A stretch of DNA of 64,000 nucleotides from Larkinella sp051857545 (GTDB lineage Bacteria > Bacteroidota > Bacteroidia > Cytophagales > Spirosomataceae). Location: the NCBI RefSeq assembly GCF_051857545.1, contig NZ_JBPZHB010000004.1, forward strand, positions 496,001 to 560,000, in the 5' to 3' direction. Positions 50,814 to 59,548 of this stretch are shown piece by piece; position 1 is the first letter of the stretch; each line of letters opens with the position of its first letter. The notes beneath the pieces are model-generated. The model was not told the DNA's origin. It searched no databases and worked only from the letters and a program-made list of their open reading frames with translations. Position numbers and translations under genes: made by a program.

Positions 50814-52205
50814 TTACGCAATGATGATATAGTCCAGAATATACGTGGTGCTGGCCGACAGCGCTACGTCCGTCGAGCTGATGGTCCAGGCCGTCGCCGT
50901 TTTGGTCGCGATGAAAAAACGGGCCAGGCTCATGCCCGCCTGGTTGTTGCGGGCGCTGATGACGATGGCTTTGGGAGCCGCGGCCATCGCACTGGCGAAG
51001 GTGATGGTGGCCACGGTCTGCACCGTGGGCGGGCTGGTTCCGACGTTGAGTGTAATCGTCCCGGCGATGTCGGTGGAACCGGCCATAATAGAAACCGTAC
51101 CCCCACCACCGGCTCCGGAACCCGGGGCGGCACTGGGGGCCGAGCCGCTGGCGGTCAGGCGTTTCATCGACACATCCCCGGTGAAGGTAGTGCCCCCCGA
51201 AAAGGTATTCGCTTTCGAGAACAGGTTGGGCTGGTGCAGTTCCGCCAGGGTTCCCCGGCCAAACGCCAGTTTCATGTGGGCAATGCCCAACTCCATCAGG
51301 CGAACCGTTTTGGTAGCGGGAATCGTGTAGGTCACCCGCAAACCCCGAAGCGGGAAATCCGGTTCGGCAGTCGCGGGTGTTTCAAAAAAGCCCTTCCTGG
51401 TGGCATATACTCCGTCATGGATCGTTCTGAAGGGCGTCCCGCTGGCCGACGTCTGCCATTCCACTTTCAGGTTGGAAACGTCGGCTGCCGTGTAGGGGAA
51501 TCGTTCGACGTGAAAGAACCGAAAAACGGCCTGCGAAAAAACCGGCAGGGGATTGGTGAAGGCGTAGGTAATCTGAACGGTTCCCCCCGCAGCGCCCCCC
51601 ATTAAGACGGCATCCACGTTATCCCCGTCGTCCGTCAGGGCGTTGGCGCTCGTGATGGTAGCCGTTCCAGTCACCGCCGTCGTGGGAGCCGCAAACAGCC
51701 CTCTGGTGATGCCAAATGCCATCAGGTTCGAGAGCTTTCCCCCCAGGAGCATGGTAATGACTTCGGAGCCTAACGCCATATTCAGCCGTGTGGGCGAAAA
51801 CGGCTGTTCCAACGATGACGAAGGAGCCAGCCCCAGCATCCGCAGCGACAGGGTTTTGATCAGAGCCCCGGCAGCGGTATAGGCTACCAGTAGATCCGTA
51901 TCCCAGCCATCGCTTTGGGTCAATGCCCCGGCGGTTATCGTGCCCGGATCACCTTTGGGGCCTTGAATCCCCTGCGGCCCTTTCAAGTCCACGTAATTCC
52001 CCGCCGTTCCGTCCGCCCGGGTAAAGCGGAGCTGGGTGCCGCTCCAGTCGTGGTCGGGCACATAATTCTGAGCGGCCAACAGATCGAGAAAGTGTTTCAG
52101 GAAGTCCCGCACGGTTTCGGCGGTGTTGCTGCGGGGAGCCGTGGGGGGGGAGCTGGGGAGTAATTCGTCGATCGTCTCCTTGAGCGCGGTCAGATTGATT
52201 GCCAT
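50814..52205 (-). CDS. Tail fibre-like protein with short collagen-like repeat
   Basis: 463 aa. After an 80-residue helical start comes a short collagen-type G-x-y stretch, GPQGIQGPKGDPG (about 86-98), then Ala/Thr/Gly-rich beta sequence with NTFSGGTTFTGDVSM and a compact C-terminal domain. This build (helix, collagen repeat, beta-rich tip) is typical of receptor-binding fibres. The tip end ITFASAMAAAPKAIVISARN may be the host-contact part. Inference from architecture. Confidence 0.68.
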   Translation of the reverse strand: MAINLTALKETIDELLPSSPPTAPRSNTAETVRDFLKHFLDLLAAQNYVPDHDWSGTQLRFTRADGTAGNYVDLKGPQGIQGPKGDPGTITAGALTQSDGWDTDLLVAYTAAGALIKTLSLRMLGLAPSSSLEQPFSPTRLNMALGSEVITMLLGGKLSNLMAFGITRGLFAAPTTAVTGTATITSANALTDDGDNVDAVLMGGAAGGTVQITYAFTNPLPVFSQAVFRFFHVERFPYTAADVSNLKVEWQTSASGTPFRTIHDGVYATRKGFFETPATAEPDFPLRGLRVTYTIPATKTVRLMELGIAHMKLAFGRGTLAELHQPNLFSKANTFSGGTTFTGDVSMKRLTASGSAPSAAPGSGAGGGGTVSIMAGSTDIAGTITLNVGTSPPTVQTVATITFASAMAAAPKAIVISARNNQAGMSLARFFIATKTATAWTISSTDVALSASTTYILDYIIIA

Positions 52206-52207
52206 AA

Positions 52208-52759
52208 TTAAGAATTGAAAGAAAGATCAAACGAATAATCAAAGTCGACCACCGGAAACAACGTGGCCAGATCGGTGGTGGCCAGCCGCCAGGCCGGGTG
52301 CCAGTTTTTGCCGCTGAGTTGCAGATTGATCAGCGCCGTTTCCGATTGCTGGCGGCCGATGGTCAGCCGCAGGCCATTGCCCGCGTCGCCCGCCACCCAG
52401 CCCTGGCCATTGTAATCCAGCCAGAAAACCACCCAGCGCACCGCCTGGTGGTCGGTCAGGTAGCGGTCGAGTTCGGCGGGGGGGCGGGGCAGGCTGAGTT
52501 GCAGGCTGGGCAGATACATCGTTCCGGCGCGGTCGCTCTGAGTGGGCTCGGCAAAGGTCGCCGTCCGGCTGGGGGGCTGTAGGCGGGTCACCACCGCACC
52601 TACCCGGGCCAGCAGACCCGCCGGGCTAACGGTCATGCTTACACGCTCCGGTTCCATTACGGCCAGCACGTCCGGTTCCCGCAGCAGCCACAGGGTGCGT
52701 ACATAGCCCGCGTTGGGCTGCATTCGGTCGACGCCAAAATGTTGGGGGCTAACGGTCAT
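52208..52759 (-). CDS. Hypothetical tail-region protein
   Basis: 183 aa, beta-rich, with aromatic and Arg-rich turns (WVVFWLDYNGQGWVAGDAGN). It ends 2 bases before the fibre gene start. Likely a baseplate or fibre-attachment component by position. Confidence 0.5.
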   Translation of the reverse strand: MTVSPQHFGVDRMQPNAGYVRTLWLLREPDVLAVMEPERVSMTVSPAGLLARVGAVVTRLQPPSRTATFAEPTQSDRAGTMYLPSLQLSLPRPPAELDRYLTDHQAVRWVVFWLDYNGQGWVAGDAGNGLRLTIGRQQSETALINLQLSGKNWHPAWRLATTDLATLFPVVDFDYSFDLSFNS

Positions 52760-52858
52760 GGGTCAAAAATACGCCCCGGAAACCGTCGCCAAAAGGACGA
52801 AAAAACGCACCTGTTTTAACGCCAAAAACCGCCCCAGCGTGCTGCTAAGGCGGTTTTT

Positions 52859-52934
52859 GCCCGGACTTTTTACGCACCAGCCGGACTTACTGGTCCAGAG
52901 CCGGACTTTCTAGGCCAGAGCCGGACTTTTTAGG
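52859..52934. repeat. Short imperfect tandem repeat at the 3' end of a late gene
   Basis: Four copies of a unit of about 19 bases around CAGAGCCGGACTTTCTAGG: GCCCGGACTTTTTACG, CAGCCGGACTTACTGG, CAGAGCCGGACTTTCTAGG and CAGAGCCGGACTTTTTAGG. The last copies encode the C-terminus of the 162-aa gene and its TAG stop. A hairpin AACCGCC...GGCGGTT (about 52827-52857) precedes them. Confidence 0.65.
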
Positions 52935-53398
52935 TGAAAATTTTCCCGGATTTTGCGGTTTTTCTGATCGTTTCGGGCCAGATAGTCGCGGTAAATCTTC
53001 CGGATCGTCTCGAAATCGACATCTTCGTCGTCAATGCCGTAGCGACCCAGGAAGTCCCGGATGAACGGGCTGTAGCTGGTGCCCGCCAGTTCGTGCACCT
53101 TTCGGACCTCGCAGATCAGCGACCGGCGGAAGATTTCGTCGAGCTGGCGGACCAGCGCTTTCTTTTTGTTGGGCGAAATGTTGTAGGATTTCTCCCGGCA
53201 GTAGTACCGGAAGGTGACCGTGCAGCCGGTGGGCGTGGCTTCGACCTGGGTGAACGGAATGGGGCGCGACACTAGGTGAATCAACTGGCCGACCTCGCTC
53301 CATTTTTCCACGTGCACAATCCCGTCCTGGGCGTTGAATTCGCCTTCCAGGAATTTTTTCAGGTATTTGGGTACGGACAACGTAATGCGTTTTAGCAT
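52910..53398 (-). CDS. Hypothetical late protein
   Basis: 162 aa with RITLSVPKYLKKFLEGEFNA at the start and a helical second half (ISPNKKKALVRQLDEIFRRS). Basic; might bind nucleic acid. The 3' end lies in a tandem repeat, so the length of the C-terminus may vary between strains. Family not recognised. Confidence 0.58.
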   Translation of the reverse strand: MLKRITLSVPKYLKKFLEGEFNAQDGIVHVEKWSEVGQLIHLVSRPIPFTQVEATPTGCTVTFRYYCREKSYNISPNKKKALVRQLDEIFRRSLICEVRKVHELAGTSYSPFIRDFLGRYGIDDEDVDFETIRKIYRDYLARNDQKNRKIRENFHLKSPALA

Positions 53399-53500
53399 GG
53401 GTATTGTAAAGGGGGTTGAAAAGACTACGCTGAATCCGGGAGGGTAGGAGAAGGGTGGTCAAATATACCCCTTCCCCCCGGCAAAACAAAACCCCGGGGC

Positions 53501-55069
53501 TCAGCCGCCCAGGGTCGAAATGGCACCGATCAGGGTCTCCAGTCGCCCGGCCTGGTTGGTCGCCCAGATGGCCCCTTCCACACCGTGGGTGGCGTTGCGG
53601 GCCTGGTGCACGGCTCCTTCGACGGCGTTGATGCTACCCTTCAGGCCGCGCACTTCCACCGACAGCGTGTCGAGCGATCGGGTGGTGCGGTCGGCCGATG
53701 CCTTCAGGGCCGCTTCGGTCTGGCCACCCAGGGCCGACAGGCTCTTCTGAGTCCCCTGGCTGAGCTGATCCAGTCCGCCGGTCACGTCGACGCCCAGCGC
53801 GTCCAGGGCGGTCGTGACATCCTGGCTCAGCGCATCCAGCGACCGGACGGTGGCTTTCTCCAGGCTCGTCAGCGTCAACTGGCTGGCCAGACTCGCCAGC
53901 CGGATCGTCTGCACGGTTTTATCGCCAGTCTGCTCCAGCACCCGCTCCAGGGCGTCGAAGTCGTTTTTCGACTGATTCCGCAAACTGGCAAAACCGGTGC
54001 TGTTGGTCAGCCGCAGCAGCGCCAGTTCCCGGGCGTTCTGTTTTTCCAGTTCGTCGATGGCTTTCATCAGGTTCTGCCCCAGGCTGCTCAGGCCCAGGGT
54101 CTGGCTCAGCCGACTCAAAGCCAGGGCGTTGATCGTCTGGGTGCCCTGCTCGGTAATCGCGGTTTTCAGGCCCGTTTCCAACTGGGTCAGTCCCAGCGCC
54201 AGCCCGGTGGCCAGCCGCTCGATGTCGTTGTTTTGCTGCCGGGCCGTCTGCGCGATGGCCAGCACCAGCTCGTCGCTGAGCCGCCCCATGGCCGTGGTGA
54301 GCGTCGCCGTGGCCTGCATCCGCGCCAGCCGGTCCATCATCGAGGTCGACGAAAGGGTTTGCTTCAGGCCCGATTCCAGGGACTGAAAAGCCGTCGCCTG
54401 GTTGGTGACCAGCAACTGCACGCCGTCTTTGATGGCCGTCAGCAACTGGAGCTGCTCCTTGCCCTGGGCTTCGGCGCGTTCGCTGGCCGCCCGGGCCTCG
54501 GCTTCGTTGAAGCTCTGTCCGCCGTCCGAGCTGCCTTCCGACTCCGAAAAACCGCCGTCTTCGTACCGGCGCGGGGTGGTGCGGCCCACCACGCCCCCGT
54601 ACACATACATCGGCTGTTTCCAGCGCCGGGGAGCCAGTAGCCCCCCGTCCCGAAAGCCCAGTGGCTCCGGGTCGCGCCCGACCGGGTCGCGCAAGACAGG
54701 GTCGCGGTCGATGGGAGCCACCGGTTGGTTTCGCCGTCCGGGGGTGCGGGCGTTGGCAAACATGCGCCGGATCAGCGGCAGGTTGGCCTGGGTTTGTTCG
54801 CGGCTGATGATGGCCTCCCCGCCCTCCATTTCGCCCTGTTCCCGCCCCGTTTCCCGCTCGATGATCGCCAGGCCACCGGTTCCGTAGGTGGAGCCGTGCC
54901 GTCCACCCTGGGGAATGAAACCGCCCTTGTCGAACGACGGCGGGCTCTGCCGTTTGATCATCGCAATCTGTACGCCGGTGGCCACCGCCGTGGCGGCCGC
55001 GAAGGCAATGTTGACCGGAAAAAAGCCCGATGCCAGGGCCTTCACCGCAGCCAGGGCTCCGGCAATCAC
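53501..55069 (-). CDS. C-terminal part of the tape measure protein (after an in-frame TAG)
   Basis: 522 aa if read from a GTG at 55069. The first residues (VIAGALAAVKALASGFFPVN, then GVQIAMIKRQSPPSFDKGGF and GEMEGGEAIISREQ) are the usual C-terminal end of Bacteroidota tape measure proteins. The frame is the same as that of the upstream 1250-aa ORF, separated only by one TAG and seven sense codons. The rest is a long series of helical repeats with 'LSQTLGLSSL', 'TSLEKATVRSLDAL'-like units. It either belongs to one 1780-residue protein by readthrough or is made by reinitiation. Confidence 0.75.
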   Translation of the reverse strand: MIAGALAAVKALASGFFPVNIAFAAATAVATGVQIAMIKRQSPPSFDKGGFIPQGGRHGSTYGTGGLAIIERETGREQGEMEGGEAIISREQTQANLPLIRRMFANARTPGRRNQPVAPIDRDPVLRDPVGRDPEPLGFRDGGLLAPRRWKQPMYVYGGVVGRTTPRRYEDGGFSESEGSSDGGQSFNEAEARAASERAEAQGKEQLQLLTAIKDGVQLLVTNQATAFQSLESGLKQTLSSTSMMDRLARMQATATLTTAMGRLSDELVLAIAQTARQQNNDIERLATGLALGLTQLETGLKTAITEQGTQTINALALSRLSQTLGLSSLGQNLMKAIDELEKQNARELALLRLTNSTGFASLRNQSKNDFDALERVLEQTGDKTVQTIRLASLASQLTLTSLEKATVRSLDALSQDVTTALDALGVDVTGGLDQLSQGTQKSLSALGGQTEAALKASADRTTRSLDTLSVEVRGLKGSINAVEGAVHQARNATHGVEGAIWATNQAGRLETLIGAISTLGG

Positions 55070-55090
55070 CGCGCTGGCAATATCCGCTTT

Positions 55091-58000
55091 CTACTGGGCC
55101 TTCCAGGCTTTCTCCTTGGCCGCCCGCTCCGTGTCGGCGGCTTTTTTGTTTTCGGCCTCGATCGAGCGGTTCAACTCCTTCTGGTTCTGCACCCGGGCCT
55201 GTTTTTCGGCCTCCACCTTCTTGAGTTTTTCCCGCTTCTCCTTCTCGGCTTCCTCGATCTTTTTGTCGGCTTCCTCCCTGGCCAGCCGAATCTTTTCTTT
55301 CTGGTCTTCCCTGGCCTTGGCCAGAATCTCTTTGGCCGCTTTTTCATCTCCCTTCTGCACGGCCTCGATCGCTTTCAGCTCGGCGTCCTGGGTGTCTTTG
55401 GCCAGTTCGGCTTTCAGTTTGGCGGTTTCTTCGGCCTGCTGCTGCTGATTCTGGGCGGTTTTTTTAGCCTGGTCAATTTTCTCCTGGGCCTCGTCCTGGG
55501 CCATTTTCTTCTCGGCCTCGAACTTCGCTTTGGCTTCGGTCAGCAACTGCGTCCGCGTAGCCTGGTCGATGTCCTTGCGTTTATTGATGGCCGCAATCTC
55601 GGCGTCGCGGGCTGCTTCGGCCGCATCGATCTTTTGATCCTTCTCGTTGGTAGCCGACCGGATGGTTTCCTTTTCGGCCTGCTGGGCAGCCGCTATACTT
55701 TCTTTGGCTTCCCGCTGAGCGGCTTCGATAGCATCGGCGGCCGTTTCCTGGGCTGCCTGGGTTTTGCCCGTCGCGTTCTCCTTATAGCCCGCCAGTTGCT
55801 GCTCCAGCTTCTGTTTTTCCTGGCTGCTCGACAGCTCCCGGTACTGTTGCTCCAGGGCCGCAATCGTTTGCTGGGAACTGGATTTGATCGCCTGAATCTG
55901 GTCGTTGGATTGCTGGGTAATTCGCTGTTTTTCGGCTTCGGCGGCATCCTGGGCGACTTTCTCGGTGGCCAGTTGATCGTTGAGCAGCCGTACCTTTTCG
56001 TCCCGTTCCCGTTTGGCTTCGGCGATGGCTTTTTCGGCCTTCTTTTGTTCGAGCTGGTTCAAAAAATTCACAGCCGCCGTCGCCATCTGGGCCACGGCTT
56101 CATACTGGGCCATGTTCTCCGCCAGCCGCTTCTGCCAGGCTTCCTTTTCGCCCTGCACCATTTTGTCCAGGTGGCCCACAAACGCGTTCAGGTCTCCCTT
56201 CAGCAGCGCACTGAAGGCGTTGCCCGCTTCGGTCCAGACCGCGTTTTTCTTCTCCTTCAGTTCTTTCTCGATCTTCAGGATTTCGTCCGCGTTTTTGGCC
56301 GTGGCCAGTTTGCGCTCCAGGTCGTAGCGACTGCGGATCGCGGTTTGGGCGGCTTCGGCCTGCTCGGTGGTGGTGGCATCGCGGGCGGCTTTGGCCAGTT
56401 CGGCGGCTTCCTCGGCGTCGAGCCGGTCTTTGGTGAGCTGGAGCTGTTTGTCGGCCCGCTCTTTGTGGATGGTGGCCAGTTTGTCGGCGTTGCCCCGGGC
56501 CATCAGTTCCCGCCAGTCGAACAGGGCGTTTTCGGCCTGCTGCTGCTGGGCGATGATCATTTTCTCGACCTCCAGTCGGCGTTTTTCTTCTTCCTCGGCT
56601 TTCTTCCGGCGCTTTTCGGTGTAGTCGGCGTGAACCCGCGTCAGATCGGCTTCCAGTTCCACGTTCAGGGCCTTGAGCTGGGCGTCCTTGAGTTTCTCAC
56701 TCGCCAGGCTGCGCATGATCTCCTCGGCCCGCTGATCGCGTTTGACCATGATTTTGGTCATCTCCCGCATTTCCTCGTCCTTGATGGAGGCAATGTGGGT
56801 GTCGGCTTCAATTTTCGCCAGCTCGTTCAGCGCCTTTTCGTTGGCTTTTTTGACCTCCTCCAGGTGCTGCTCATGGTCTTTTTCTTCCTTTTTGCGGGCG
56901 TTTTCGGCTTCTTTTTCCCGCTCCTTGATGGCTTTTTTCTGCTCGTCGGTCAGGCCCCCCTGGAATTTTTTGCCCTGGTCTTTTCCGGCAAACTCGGCAG
57001 CAACGCCCCCATTCGGGTCTTTCCAGGTATCGATGATCTGCTTTACGCCCAGTTTGGTATTCTCCTGCATGGAGCTTAGTGCAGCCGCGCCAAACTTTTT
57101 AGTTTCGTCCCAGGCTTTTTTTGCCCCTTCTACATTCCCCTGCGACAACTGCCAGGCCGCTTGTGCCAGGCTGTAGAGCATTTGACCCGTGTTGGTGAAA
57201 GTCTCGACCAGGCCGATTGCGAAGCTTTTAGCAACCAATAACACCGTACCAATGGCCTTCCCAAGCACACTCAAAATCGGGATCGAATAGCCGATTAACT
57301 CCAGAATAACGATAAAAATCGGACGCAGGCCCGTTCCCAGTTCCACTTTTAGGGCATCGAAGGAGTCCCCCAGGTTGCTGGATTTCCCGTTGAGCGTATC
57401 CATCATCTTGGCATTCTGTCCGCCCACGCCATCCATTTTTCCCAAGGCCGTCATAACCCCCAGCGTCGCGTCTTCCTGGTTTTTAAAGGTGTTGACCACC
57501 TTGCCCGTCGCTTTGTCCAGAACATCAAAGCCATTGCCGGTATTTTTAATCACCAGTTGGGCGTCTTTGAACTTGAAAGAGACTTCTTCGCCCGCTTTTG
57601 AAGCCCGCGTACCGAATTCTTTCAGCCGTTCAAATTCCCCCGTGGCCGCATCCAGTAGCCCTTCGACCAATTGATCAAAGGTTTTGCCCTGGGAGGCTGC
57701 CAGATCGGTTAGCGCCACCATTTCGGTTTTACTGGGTCGGATGCCCCGGTTGACCAGTTTGACGTAGCCGTCGGTCAATTCGTCGACGGAGAAAGCCGTC
57801 TGGGCTCCCAACTCTTTGAGAGCGGCAACGGATTCCCTGGCCATTTTGACATTTCCGCCGAAGGCCGTAGTCAGGACCTTCTCATATTTTTCAAATTTGG
57901 CAGTCGTCTCGAAAATGGACTTGCCGATATCGACGATGTAGCCGATGATCTGTAACGCGAACAGAGCTTTGAAAGCTGTGGAGACGGTATTGACGCCACT

Positions 58001-58843
58001 GGCAATCTTCTGCCAGATCGTGGGTTTAGCCAGTTCCTCCGATTCTTTCTGGACCCCTTTCACCTGTTTCTGCACCCCCTCAAAATCCTTCTCGGTTTGT
58101 TGCAGGTTTTTGCTGGCCTTGATGAAATCCTCGGTGCCGGGCTTGAGTTTTTTCAACTCCGCATTCAGCAGCTTCACTTTCGTCTCCAGTTGGCCGTAGG
58201 TCAGGTCGCTGTTTTTGGCTTCGATGAGCTGTTTGTGCAGTGCCTGGGTGGCCTCGTTCACGGCGTCCTTGACGTCGTCGTAGGCGCGTTGGGTGGTGGC
58301 CAGTTGGCGGGCGGTGGTGATGAATTCCTTGCTGGCGGGCGACAGCGTGTCGAGTTTGGTTTTGAGCTGCTCGACCTTGGTTTTCAATTCCCCGAACGTC
58401 AGGGCCGAATCGGCTACATCGGTCAAGTCTTTGGCCGCCTGCTTGCTGGCGGTGCTCACGCCTTTGGCCGACGTGGTGACCTGTTCCAGGTAGGTGCGGG
58501 CCGTTTGGAGTTTGGCCGATGCGGCCACGAACTCATCGGTGCCGGGCTTGAGCGTTTTCAAATCCCGGGCCAGTTGCTTGACGTGGTTTTCCAACTGCCC
58601 GTAACTCAGGGTCGTAATGTCCACTTCCTTGCGCAGGGCTTCACTCGCCTTGCGCGTAGTGTCGAGCTCGTCCTTTACCGCCCGCCACTCTTCGGATTTT
58701 TTACCGGGACCGGTTTTTTCGATCTCTTTGAGCGTTTTGAGCAGCTCTTTACTCCGGTCGTCCAGCGCCTTCATTTCGGTGTTGAACTGGCCGGTCTGGG
58801 CTTTGAGGGTGAGGGTTGCTTCCTCGTTGAGATTCAGTGCCAT
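55091..58843 (-). CDS. Tail tape measure protein (N-terminal 1250 aa)
   Basis: 1250 aa. N-terminal coiled coils contain four related units of the form 'tYgqLenhvkqLardLktLkPGTdeF' (LKTLKPGTDEF, LDTLSPASKEF, LKKLKPGTEDF). A minor-tail domain follows at about 300-520 (TAFSVDELTDGYVKLVNRGI; FDQLVEGLLDAATGEF), then two hydrophobic segments near 510-560 and a very long charged coiled coil. It measures tail length during assembly. The ORF ends in TAG (55091-55093), beyond which the same frame continues with the family's normal C-terminus. Confidence 0.9.
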   Translation of the reverse strand: MALNLNEEATLTLKAQTGQFNTEMKALDDRSKELLKTLKEIEKTGPGKKSEEWRAVKDELDTTRKASEALRKEVDITTLSYGQLENHVKQLARDLKTLKPGTDEFVAASAKLQTARTYLEQVTTSAKGVSTASKQAAKDLTDVADSALTFGELKTKVEQLKTKLDTLSPASKEFITTARQLATTQRAYDDVKDAVNEATQALHKQLIEAKNSDLTYGQLETKVKLLNAELKKLKPGTEDFIKASKNLQQTEKDFEGVQKQVKGVQKESEELAKPTIWQKIASGVNTVSTAFKALFALQIIGYIVDIGKSIFETTAKFEKYEKVLTTAFGGNVKMARESVAALKELGAQTAFSVDELTDGYVKLVNRGIRPSKTEMVALTDLAASQGKTFDQLVEGLLDAATGEFERLKEFGTRASKAGEEVSFKFKDAQLVIKNTGNGFDVLDKATGKVVNTFKNQEDATLGVMTALGKMDGVGGQNAKMMDTLNGKSSNLGDSFDALKVELGTGLRPIFIVILELIGYSIPILSVLGKAIGTVLLVAKSFAIGLVETFTNTGQMLYSLAQAAWQLSQGNVEGAKKAWDETKKFGAAALSSMQENTKLGVKQIIDTWKDPNGGVAAEFAGKDQGKKFQGGLTDEQKKAIKEREKEAENARKKEEKDHEQHLEEVKKANEKALNELAKIEADTHIASIKDEEMREMTKIMVKRDQRAEEIMRSLASEKLKDAQLKALNVELEADLTRVHADYTEKRRKKAEEEEKRRLEVEKMIIAQQQQAENALFDWRELMARGNADKLATIHKERADKQLQLTKDRLDAEEAAELAKAARDATTTEQAEAAQTAIRSRYDLERKLATAKNADEILKIEKELKEKKNAVWTEAGNAFSALLKGDLNAFVGHLDKMVQGEKEAWQKRLAENMAQYEAVAQMATAAVNFLNQLEQKKAEKAIAEAKRERDEKVRLLNDQLATEKVAQDAAEAEKQRITQQSNDQIQAIKSSSQQTIAALEQQYRELSSSQEKQKLEQQLAGYKENATGKTQAAQETAADAIEAAQREAKESIAAAQQAEKETIRSATNEKDQKIDAAEAARDAEIAAINKRKDIDQATRTQLLTEAKAKFEAEKKMAQDEAQEKIDQAKKTAQNQQQQAEETAKLKAELAKDTQDAELKAIEAVQKGDEKAAKEILAKAREDQKEKIRLAREEADKKIEEAEKEKREKLKKVEAEKQARVQNQKELNRSIEAENKKAADTERAAKEKAWKAQ

Positions 58844-58867
58844 TGTGGGTGGTCCGCCATTGCGGGG

Positions 58868-59458
58868 TCAGTTAAAGTCGACGGCGAGTTTCATTCCCCG
58901 GATAGCCGTCTGCCCGGCAGACTCGAGCAGATCGCGGAACAGGTAGGGCAACACGTCGGCCAGCAGCGGATCGGAATAAATGCCCCGGTAGCCGCGCTTC
59001 ACGTTGGGGTAGCGCCGGAAGTGCATCTTCAGGCCCCAGGCAATGCGTTCGATGGCGGCTGTCTCGGCGGCTGGCCACACGCCCGGGGGGTAGCCCGGCA
59101 CCTGGCGATAAAAACCGCGTCCCTCTTTTGCGATGGTGTTTTCCACCATCCGGACCATGGCCGACAGGGGCGGGGTGCGCGAATAATTCATCGATTGCAA
59201 GTCCCTGATGCGGGCGACGGGCGATAGGCTCAGCCTGGCCGCGACGTACCCTTCCGCTTCGGTAGCGGCATAGGTGCGAAACGAGCCCAGCATTTCGCCG
59301 GTCAGGTTCAATCCAGCCGCCTGGGCGCGTTGTTTGAAGAGTTCTTCGGTCTTTTTGATGTAGCCGTTTAGAATGACTGCCGCGTCGCGGTTGGTGGTGA
59401 GCCAGGTGGCCCGCGCATCCCCGCGCAGGCCCGCTGAAGTTCCGGGGGAATCTGCCAT
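58868..59458 (-). CDS. Hypothetical tail-completion-type protein
   Basis: 196 aa, helical, basic, with TYAATEAEGYVAARLSLSPV and MHFRRYPNVKRGYRGIYSDP. It lies just upstream of the tape measure, where tail-completion (gp10/virion morphogenesis) proteins often sit; the wording is suggestive, not diagnostic. Confidence 0.58.
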   Translation of the reverse strand: MADSPGTSAGLRGDARATWLTTNRDAAVILNGYIKKTEELFKQRAQAAGLNLTGEMLGSFRTYAATEAEGYVAARLSLSPVARIRDLQSMNYSRTPPLSAMVRMVENTIAKEGRGFYRQVPGYPPGVWPAAETAAIERIAWGLKMHFRRYPNVKRGYRGIYSDPLLADVLPYLFRDLLESAGQTAIRGMKLAVDFN

Positions 59459-59504
59459 GCTACGAAAATCCGCAGGCAGTCTCCCGGAAAGAAGGACATA
59501 AAAA

Positions 59505-59527
59505 AAAGCCCGGAATTTCCGGGCTTT
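59505..59527 (-). terminator. Rho-independent terminator
   Basis: AAAGCCCGG / CCGGGCTTT with a T-rich 3' side on the minus strand (seven T). It follows the Dam gene stop (59549) and separates it from the tail genes. Confidence 0.84.
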
Positions 59528-59548
59528 CGGGTTTTTGATCGGGTACGA

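Noticed and set aside
54725..57079. 784-aa open frame on the plus strand opposite the tape measure gene
   Set aside because: Its Leu/Phe/Gly-rich, repetitive composition is the mirror of the Lys/Glu/Ala-rich coiled coil on the other strand; no domain, start signal or operon context.
58097..59227. 376-aa plus-strand frame across the tape measure N-terminus and its neighbour
   Set aside because: Spans two real genes and their gap; Gly/Phe-rich shadow sequence without motifs.
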